From assembly GCA_036504235.1 (NCBI GenBank), contig DASXVN010000057.1:1-56792 (forward strand): DNA of 56,792 nt. The letters run 5' to 3'. Source of the DNA: Zipacnadum sp036504235 (GTDB taxonomy: Bacteria; Armatimonadota; Zipacnadia; Zipacnadales; Zipacnadaceae). The translations under genes and the position numbers were made by a program. The stretch's first letter is position 1. Each line of letters opens with the position of its first letter. Under the pieces are notes generated by a model. It ran no database searches. It was not told the origin of the DNA and was given only the letters and a program-made list of their open reading frames with translations. Positions 50,998-56,792 of this stretch are shown here, piece by piece.

Positions 50998-53900
50998 ATG
51001 ACTAACTCGCGTCTGGTGTTCCTTGTCTTAATCGTTTTGGCTGTCGCCACCCTCGTAGTCAGCGGAGCCGCCCACGCGGCGGACGCCCCCGCCGCCGCTC
51101 TCCCGCTGGCCGGCGTGCGCGTGCTGGTCTGCGACTCGTATTTCGACCTCCTCCATATCCCCGCCCTGCGCCGGCTGCAGGCCCTCGGGGCCGAGGTGCG
51201 GGGCGGCGACCTCTCTACCCTCACCTGGGAGACGGCCTCGCAGTACAACCTCATCATCACCACCGTGGAGGGCGTGCCGGTCAAGCCCAAGACCGGCGAC
51301 GATCCGGTCACGGTGCTGGACAAGTTCGTCAAGGCCGGGGGCGGCCTGCTCTTCTACCAGCTTTTCTACGGCAGCGAGAGCGGCAACCAGTACCTCGCTC
51401 CCTTCGGCGCTTCGACCTATGACGAGGTCATCCGCGACCCGCAGCACGGCATGAAGTCGCAACTCGGCTTTGGCCTCGAGTACGCTTACACCACGCAGGT
51501 GACCACCGGCCACCCGGTCACCGAGGGCGTCAAAACCCTCTGGTACTCCGGCGGCAGCGAACTGATCTTCGGCACGCGGCCGATCAAGGTGTCGGCCGAC
51601 TGGAAGGTCCTCGCCAAGGCCGAGCCCGGCGCGACGACGATCATCCCCCAGGTCATGTACGCGGCCACCGCCAGCAAGCCCGGCACCGCCGGCGACCAGC
51701 CGCCCTTCCTCGCCGCGCGGGAATATGGCGCCGGCGCGATCGTGCTGATGGGCATCAGCCCCCTGGAGGTCTTCCTGGGCCAGGGGCTGCCCGCCTATTC
51801 CGACATCGCCATGGAGCGGGGCAACGGTCTGCAAGCCAGCGACCTCAAGAAGCTCTACGACAACGCGATCACCTGGCTCGCCGCCCACGCGACCAAGGCC
51901 ACCGGCCTGGCGCAGGGCGAACTCAAGCCCCTCACCGACGACTGGGGCAAAGGCACCCCCCTTGACTGGACCCAGCCGGACGCCGCCTTCTTCGGCGGCG
52001 ACCTCGCCACCAAACCGGCCCGGGGCGTCATCGGGCTTCATTCCACCCTCTCCGACGGCAAGGCCACCCCGCAGGCCCTGATCGCCAAGGCCCAGGCCGT
52101 CGGCCTGCAGTGGGTGTCCTTCACTGAGCGCCTGGAGAACTTCTCGCCGGAGAAGTGGGCCTCCCTGCGCAAGCTCTGCAAGGACGCCTCCACGCCGGAT
52201 TTCTGCGCCATGCCGGGTCTGGACTACAGTGACAACTCGGGCACGCGCTGGGTCGTCTTTGGCGACTTCGACTGGCCGCCGCCCAAGGTCTTCTCCGCCG
52301 ATGGCAAGAAGATCATCGAGCCGCAGTGGTGGTTCTCGATCAACACTGTCCCCAACGGGCCGTACGACATCGGCCATGCGCCCCTGCGCCCCTGGGACCT
52401 GTCCATGTACGACATGTTCCCGGTGCGGACCACGCTCGGCGGCAAGCTGGTGGATGAGGCCCCCGAGGGCTTCCGCTACGTGCAGGGCGAGATGGACGAC
52501 CCCTTCCCCATGGCCGTGGACATGGTCAGCGATGAGGCCGGTCTGGCCGCCGCCGCGGGCCGCACCTGCAACTACGTCCTGAAGGACCAGCCGGGCGACC
52601 TGGCTACCTACTACCGCAACTACATGTACTTCGGCTCGCAATTCGGCTTCATCAGCGACGGCCCGGTGGTCACCGACTGGCGCGGCTCCAACAACGGCCG
52701 CTCCGCCGGGTCCAAGTGGTACGTGCCGGGCACCGAGCAGTACCGGATCAAGCTGTCCGTGCATTCCGCGGTCCCGATCACCGACATCAGCATCTACGAC
52801 GGCCCGAAGCTGTTCCGCCGCTTTGCCCCCAACCAGCCGCAGGCGACGATTTTCTTTAACGTGCCGCACGACCAGCAGCGCAACCTGACCGCCGAGATCA
52901 CCGACGCCAACGGCAAAAAGGCGATGACCGGCGGCATCTTCGTGCGCGACATGCTCAACTTCCGCTTCATGTGCGGCGACCGCGGCAACGCCATCTGCGA
53001 CGGGGTCCAGACGGACGAGATGGGCTCCTACCTCACCGGCCCCACCGCGCCCTACCAGCGCAAGATGACCATCGGCGGCACCCTGGCGGGCTACGGCACC
53101 CGCCATTTCAACGTGCTCCCGCCCGAGTTCGACGGCGGCATGCGCGCCGTGGCGATGACCATCAGCCCCTATTTCCAGATCGCCGACTATACCTACACCC
53201 CGGGCGGCAGCCTGGTGGAGGTGCGCAACGAGGTCGGCGTATGCTCCCGCGACGGCCTGCAGCAGGGCGACGTACAGGTGGGCTACTTCAAGGGCGATAC
53301 CAACTCCTGGGCCCCCAAGCTGGCGCCGGTGGATGTCAAGGATGTCCATATCGCCTACCGCTCCCTCGACTTCACCCCGCGCTCCGGCGACCTCGGCGTG
53401 GTGCTGGTGGAGGGCACCCTGACCGTGGACAAGCCCCTGAAACTGGAGAGCTTCAACGTGTTTGGCATCTTCCACACCAGCCAGCCGGGCGAGGGCGACC
53501 ACTACGCGATCTCCACGCCGGAAATGACGGTGGCCGGGATCACCGCGCCGCAGCCCTACAGCGGCACCTGGCGGACCGCGCCGGGCAGCTACGGCATGGT
53601 CTTCCCCTCGATCTGGTCCTCCACCGGCGTCATGGCCCTGGACGACAACCTGACCATCGGCACCTACGACAAGGCGCCTAACTGCCACATTGGCGCGTCG
53701 CTGGCCAATATGCCCCGGGACCTCAAGCCCGGCGAGACGCTCACCTGGCAGTACCTGGCGCTGCACGGGCGGCCCGGGGAGAACGCCAATACCGCCGACT
53801 GGGACAACCTGGCCAAGACTATGGGCCTGCGCGGCGATCCGGCCTACAAGGTGACCGACGTCAAGGTCGGGCAGGTCCAGAGCACCCAGTTCCTGCTGGA

Positions 53901-54327
53901 GCTGACCCCGGCGGACGGAGGCTTCCTGGGGACCGTCGGCGCCGCTGATCTGCCCCTGCGGCTGCCGGTACGCGTCGCGGGGATGAACGGGAACTGGACC
54001 TTCGGCTGGTTCGACCTGGACCGCAAGGAGTGGTTCCCCAGCGCCTGGGACTACCACATCGGCGAGGGCTTTTTCACTCTCGACACCCGCGTAGGGGCGC
54101 ACCGGTTCTTCGCCGGGCACCCGGTCGTCGCCGGCGATCCCAACCTGAAGATCGCCGCCTTCACCGACGCCAAGACCCAGTTCACCGCGGAGGTCAACAA
54201 CGTGGGGACCGCGCCGGTCACCACGACGGTGCGCCTGAACCCGGCCCTGGGCGACGCCGCACCGCAGGAGGTTACGCTGGCGCCGGGCGAGATGAAGTCG
54301 CTAACCTTTGCCTGGACGCCCAAGTAG
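50998..54327 (+). CDS. Very large secreted protein with GATase-like and degenerate PHP-like domains
   Basis: 1109 residues from ATG 50998 (AGGAGG 8 nt upstream). It has a signal peptide (about 1-30). An N-terminal Rossmann-like domain (about 38-300) with 'VLDKFVKAGGGLLFYQLF' resembles ThuA/glutamine-amidotransferase-like folds. At about 345-450, 'IGLHSTLSDGKATPQALIAKAQAVGLQWVSFTE' has the PHP phosphoesterase layout, but the first His pair is only LHS and TDH is changed to TER, so metal binding is probably lost. The remaining 600 residues are beta-rich with no clear family. It may act on or bind glycans beside the mannosidase. Confidence 0.75.
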   Translation: MTNSRLVFLVLIVLAVATLVVSGAAHAADAPAAALPLAGVRVLVCDSYFDLLHIPALRRLQALGAEVRGGDLSTLTWETASQYNLIITTVEGVPVKPKTGDDPVTVLDKFVKAGGGLLFYQLFYGSESGNQYLAPFGASTYDEVIRDPQHGMKSQLGFGLEYAYTTQVTTGHPVTEGVKTLWYSGGSELIFGTRPIKVSADWKVLAKAEPGATTIIPQVMYAATASKPGTAGDQPPFLAAREYGAGAIVLMGISPLEVFLGQGLPAYSDIAMERGNGLQASDLKKLYDNAITWLAAHATKATGLAQGELKPLTDDWGKGTPLDWTQPDAAFFGGDLATKPARGVIGLHSTLSDGKATPQALIAKAQAVGLQWVSFTERLENFSPEKWASLRKLCKDASTPDFCAMPGLDYSDNSGTRWVVFGDFDWPPPKVFSADGKKIIEPQWWFSINTVPNGPYDIGHAPLRPWDLSMYDMFPVRTTLGGKLVDEAPEGFRYVQGEMDDPFPMAVDMVSDEAGLAAAAGRTCNYVLKDQPGDLATYYRNYMYFGSQFGFISDGPVVTDWRGSNNGRSAGSKWYVPGTEQYRIKLSVHSAVPITDISIYDGPKLFRRFAPNQPQATIFFNVPHDQQRNLTAEITDANGKKAMTGGIFVRDMLNFRFMCGDRGNAICDGVQTDEMGSYLTGPTAPYQRKMTIGGTLAGYGTRHFNVLPPEFDGGMRAVAMTISPYFQIADYTYTPGGSLVEVRNEVGVCSRDGLQQGDVQVGYFKGDTNSWAPKLAPVDVKDVHIAYRSLDFTPRSGDLGVVLVEGTLTVDKPLKLESFNVFGIFHTSQPGEGDHYAISTPEMTVAGITAPQPYSGTWRTAPGSYGMVFPSIWSSTGVMALDDNLTIGTYDKAPNCHIGASLANMPRDLKPGETLTWQYLALHGRPGENANTADWDNLAKTMGLRGDPAYKVTDVKVGQVQSTQFLLELTPADGGFLGTVGAADLPLRLPVRVAGMNGNWTFGWFDLDRKEWFPSAWDYHIGEGFFTLDTRVGAHRFFAGHPVVAGDPNLKIAAFTDAKTQFTAEVNNVGTAPVTTTVRLNPALGDAAPQEVTLAPGEMKSLTFAWTPK

Positions 54328-54335
54328 GGTACAAT
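54307..54335 (+). promoter_or_regulatory. Probable promoter of the methyltransferase gene
   Basis: TACAAT at 54330-54335 with TTTGCC 17 bp upstream (54307-54312), the -35 lying in the end of the large secreted gene. Confidence 0.6.
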
Positions 54336-54386
54336 ACCCCTCGTTTGGCCGTGGGACTGGCGACTAGCACGAGGAACGAGGGCGCT

Positions 54387-55079
54387 ATGGGCAACGAAGG
54401 CTTGGAGCAGGCGGAGCTTACCTCCGTCGCTAGCTGCACCGTGGGCGAGGGGGATGCGCGCAACAATCCCTACCTGTCGCGCTGGGCGCGGTATTACGAC
54501 TTCCTGCTCTCCGTGCCGCCCGTGGGGCAGATCCGGCAGAGCGAGGAGCGCACCCTGGCCCGGCTGGTGGAGGCCTCCCTGCGGCCCGGCGATCACCTCC
54601 TGGAGATCGGCCCCGGGACCGGGCGCACCACCGTGGAGTTCGCCGAGCGCGTAGCCCGCGTGACCGCCGTGGAGCAGTCGCCGGAGATGGTCGCGCAACT
54701 GCACCAGCGCCTGGCCCGCGAGGAAGTAGACAACTGCGAGGTCATCCTGGGCGATTTCGCCGCGGCCACCTTCCCCGGCACCTTCGACGTGGTCGCGCTC
54801 ATCGGCGTGCTGGACTACATCCCCCACCCCGAGCCCTTCCTGCTGGCGGCCGCGCGTTTGGCCCGCCGCGAGTTGATCTTCACCGCGCCCCATCATGGGA
54901 TGCTGGCCCACATTTTCCGGGCGAGCAACCGCATGCGGGGCGTGCACATCTCCGTCTACCGGCCCGACCAACTGCGCGGCTACCTGGAGGAATTCGAGGT
55001 TGAGATAGAGGAAACCGGCCTGCGCACGCGCCTGTGGCGGGGCATGACCCTGGCCTGCCGGGCGGTGCGCTGTTGCTAG
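54387..55079 (+). CDS. Class I SAM-dependent methyltransferase
   Basis: 230 residues. SAM motif I is LLEIGPGTGRTTVEFA (about 71-86), then 'VTAVEQSPEMVAQL' and 'FDVVALIGVLDYI'. It resembles the UbiE/Methyltransf_11-type family acting on small molecules or lipids. ATG 54387 is preceded by GAGG. It overlaps the DedA gene, so the two may act together on membrane lipids, but that is only inference. Confidence 0.85.
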   Translation: MGNEGLEQAELTSVASCTVGEGDARNNPYLSRWARYYDFLLSVPPVGQIRQSEERTLARLVEASLRPGDHLLEIGPGTGRTTVEFAERVARVTAVEQSPEMVAQLHQRLAREEVDNCEVILGDFAAATFPGTFDVVALIGVLDYIPHPEPFLLAAARLARRELIFTAPHHGMLAHIFRASNRMRGVHISVYRPDQLRGYLEEFEVEIEETGLRTRLWRGMTLACRAVRCC

Positions 55080-55726
55080 CGGGAGTGTACCAGGAGCTTT
55101 ACGTCTGGATAACCGCCCACGGCATGACCGGCGTCTTCGCCTTCATGCTGGTGGAGAACATGGGCGTCCCCTTCCCCACCGAACTGGGCTTCATCACCGC
55201 CCAGGGGCTGATCAGCGCCGGGCACGTGAGTTTCTGGGAGGCCTTCGCGGTCATCACCGGCGGACACCTGCTGGGGGCGGGGATCACCTACTACGCGGGA
55301 CGCGCCGGGGACAGCGCCCTGGGCCGGTGGTTCTCCCACCGCCAGCGCCTGACCGCCGCCCGCGACCAGATGCAAGCGTGGTACGCCAAGTACGGGGCTT
55401 TCGCGCTCCTCTTTGGGCGATTAGTGGGTCAGGTCCGCCCCTGGTCGTCCCTGATCGCCGGCATGGCCCGGGTGCGGCCGCTGCAGTTCTGGACCTGGAC
55501 GGTGCTGGGCTCCCTGCTTTACAGCCTGATCGCCATGTGGTTCACGGTGGGCGGCTTCGCCCTGTGGAACCGCTACCCCTCCCTGCACATCCCCATGATC
55601 ATCGCCGTAATCGCGGTTTTCTACGGCTCCATGGTCGTGGCCCTGGGGCACCGCTGGCTGACGCGCCGCCGCGCGCGGGCGGCCGCCACCGCCCCCGCAG
55701 AAGCAGACCCCAGCAGCCCCGAATAG
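55073..55726 (+). CDS. DedA family membrane protein
   Basis: About 217 residues, start uncertain (TTG 55073, GTG 55085 or GTG 55034). 'ENMGVPFPTELGFITAQGL' and 'FGRLVGQVRPWSSLIAGMARV' are the two DedA signatures, including the acidic and Arg residues needed for function in the family. DedA proteins are linked to lipid flipping (undecaprenyl phosphate and phospholipids) and membrane homeostasis. The tail is Ala/Arg rich. It overlaps the methyltransferase gene by a few bases. Confidence 0.9.
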   Translation: MLAGVYQELYVWITAHGMTGVFAFMLVENMGVPFPTELGFITAQGLISAGHVSFWEAFAVITGGHLLGAGITYYAGRAGDSALGRWFSHRQRLTAARDQMQAWYAKYGAFALLFGRLVGQVRPWSSLIAGMARVRPLQFWTWTVLGSLLYSLIAMWFTVGGFALWNRYPSLHIPMIIAVIAVFYGSMVVALGHRWLTRRRARAAATAPAEADPSSPE

Positions 55727-55784
55727 GGGCCGTCTGCCGTTTCCCCCACCACCGACCACCACCCTCGACTACCGACCCTCCCCC

Positions 55785-56693
55785 CTACAGCCACCGCTCC
55801 AGCCACTTGAGGATCTGCGCGCGGCCGTGGGCGGTTTCCATATGGCCTACCTCGTAGCGCAGCATCTGCCAGGCCTCCGGGGCGCCTTGCTCGGCGTAGG
55901 TCTGGCGGAGGGCGGCGTCGATGCGGTCCAGGCCCGCCGGGGGGGTGAGGCGGTCATAGTTGCCGGCCAGGGCCAGGTGGGCGCGGGGGGCGATCAGGGC
56001 GTTGATCTCCGCCGTGGTGAAGTGCTTGAGCAGCGAAGGCACAAAATAGAAGACACCGTGCCCGTCAATCCCCTGCGACTCGATGATCGCCTGGAAGTCG
56101 GTCAGGCAGCAGATATCCACGCAGACGCGCAGGCGCTCCTCCAGGGCCGCTACCCACCAGGCCATGGTGCTGCCCAGCGAGATGCCCAGGGTCCCCAGGC
56201 GCGCGGCGTCCACGTCGGGGCGCGAGACCAGGTAGTCCACCGCGCGCAGGCTGTCGTAGACCATCATCCCCCACATCACCTGGCCCTCCCAGAGCATTTG
56301 CTTGAAGATGGCGCCTTCGGTGCGCCCGCGGCGCTCGCCGAAGGCCCAGTCATCAATACACAGGGCGCTGTAGCCCCGGCGGGTCAACTCCACCGCGTAG
56401 GGCGGGTCCTGGAGGCCCTTGTTCCCCTCCAGCAACTCGCGCTTACCGAGGTCATACTGGCCGGCGTGCCAGTGGTTGTAGAGGATCGTGGGGCAGGGGC
56501 CGGCGGCCTGGAGAGGCCGGACGAAAAAGGCCGGCACCGGCTCGATCCCGTTGAGGTCGAGTTGCAGCTTCTCGAGGACGTAGTCGGGGCGCTCCTCGAC
56601 CAGTACGGTCTCGACGGAGATCGGGTAGTCGCGGGGCGGCAGGTCGCCGAGGAGGGAGTACAGTTCGGCGCGGCGGGTTGTCGGGTCGGTCAT
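55785..56693 (-). CDS. Alpha/beta hydrolase (acetyl xylan esterase/dienelactone hydrolase type)
   Basis: 302 residues with GGAGG 8 nt before the ATG. The nucleophile elbow is G-I-S-L-G with Ser172. 'NHWHAGQYDLGK' and 'SALCIDDWAFGERRG' upstream of it are typical of acetyl-esterase/abhydrolase_7-like proteins. A late His (His284, in VGHMETAHG) completes a plausible triad. There is no signal peptide. Given the glycan-related neighbours, removal of acetyl groups from sugars is likely but not proven. Confidence 0.85.
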   Translation of the reverse strand: MTDPTTRRAELYSLLGDLPPRDYPISVETVLVEERPDYVLEKLQLDLNGIEPVPAFFVRPLQAAGPCPTILYNHWHAGQYDLGKRELLEGNKGLQDPPYAVELTRRGYSALCIDDWAFGERRGRTEGAIFKQMLWEGQVMWGMMVYDSLRAVDYLVSRPDVDAARLGTLGISLGSTMAWWVAALEERLRVCVDICCLTDFQAIIESQGIDGHGVFYFVPSLLKHFTTAEINALIAPRAHLALAGNYDRLTPPAGLDRIDAALRQTYAEQGAPEAWQMLRYEVGHMETAHGRAQILKWLERWL

Positions 56694-56738
56694 GGTGTTA
56701 CCTCCGGTTCATCATTGGGGCGAAAAGAATGTCGTTAC

Positions 56739-56765
56739 TGTAGGGCGGGGGCTCGTACCCCGCCG
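56739..56765. repeat. Family 3 palindrome at the right edge
   Basis: TGTAGGGCGGGGGCTCG, then TACCCCGCC: a near copy of 36650-36678 and, in reverse, of 11-43. It lies upstream of the hydrolase gene; the rest of the edge (56766-56792) shows nothing else. Confidence 0.75.
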
Positions 56766-56792
56766 TCGGTAAGCAATCGTTAGTCCGGCGGG

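Noticed and set aside
51028..54120. 1030-residue open frame antisense to the large secreted protein
   Set aside because: Gly/Val/Arg/His-rich repetitive composition and no ribosome-binding site; the plus-strand frame has a signal peptide and AGGAGG.
1..56792. tRNA or rRNA genes
   Set aside because: I looked through the intergenic spaces and saw no tRNA-like acceptor/T-loop pattern or rRNA core sequence. A dedicated scan could still find one.

Overview
The window is a GC-rich stretch of chromosome from a bacterium with an outer membrane. LptC-like and LptA/OstA-like proteins imply LPS-type transport. Other clues are four small secreted proteins carrying the H-X9-DG-like 'FADGH' motif, UROD-like and sugar-acting proteins, a PSP1 protein beside metG, and hisS followed by aspS. 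Together these fit Armatimonadota or a nearby diderm lineage best. That placement is inferred from gene content, because no rRNA gene is present. I saw no rRNA, tRNA, CRISPR array, prophage or integrase.

Layout. 0-3.6 kb: a Gly-rich lipoprotein, the LptC/LptA-like pair and a UROD-family protein. 3.6-7.7 kb (minus strand): an hsp20-lon-histidine kinase operon with a good promoter. 7.6-8.2 kb: a non-coding block of nested inverted repeats ending in the rpsF promoter. 8.2-12.8 kb: rpsF (with a long Ala/Glu tail), ssb, two ROK-family proteins and a PIG-L deacetylase. 13-18.5 kb: mfd and an overlapping secreted-protein gene. 18.5-22 kb: PSP1 and metG. 22-27.6 kb: a tightly overlapped operon (HD-GYP, transglutaminase-like, radical SAM, methyltransferase). 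27.5-28.2 kb: a DUF559 endonuclease gene between near-identical 103-bp direct repeats. 28.3-33.8 kb: a secreted glycoside-hydrolase-like protein, a large TPR protein and hisI. 34-38.6 kb: a membrane protein, hisS, a zinc-ribbon membrane protein and aspS. 38.8-41.2 kb: four tandem FADGH-type paralogues. 41.3-44 kb: a metal-type ABC transporter, paired 15-bp palindromes, a small membrane protein and a stand-alone E2 acyltransferase domain. 44-48 kb: SDR-like and UspA-like genes, a TolB-like lipoprotein and a rhomboid protease. 48-56.8 kb: a GH38 alpha-mannosidase, a very large secreted protein with a degenerate PHP-like domain, a methyltransferase, a DedA protein and an alpha/beta hydrolase.

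The most unusual signal lies between the genes. At least three families of short palindromic repeats are scattered through the window. They often begin exactly at a stop codon and so supply the stop. One repeat extends a methyltransferase C-terminus and another sits in frame inside hisS. The DUF559 nuclease gene starts 2 bp after one such repeat and ends in the loop of another. This suggests, as a hypothesis, a REP/RAYT-like relationship between a small nuclease and a dispersed palindromic repeat family.

Most of the rest reads as housekeeping (translation, repair, proteostasis) mixed with polysaccharide and cell-envelope functions, organised in short operons with many 4-bp ATGA overlaps.
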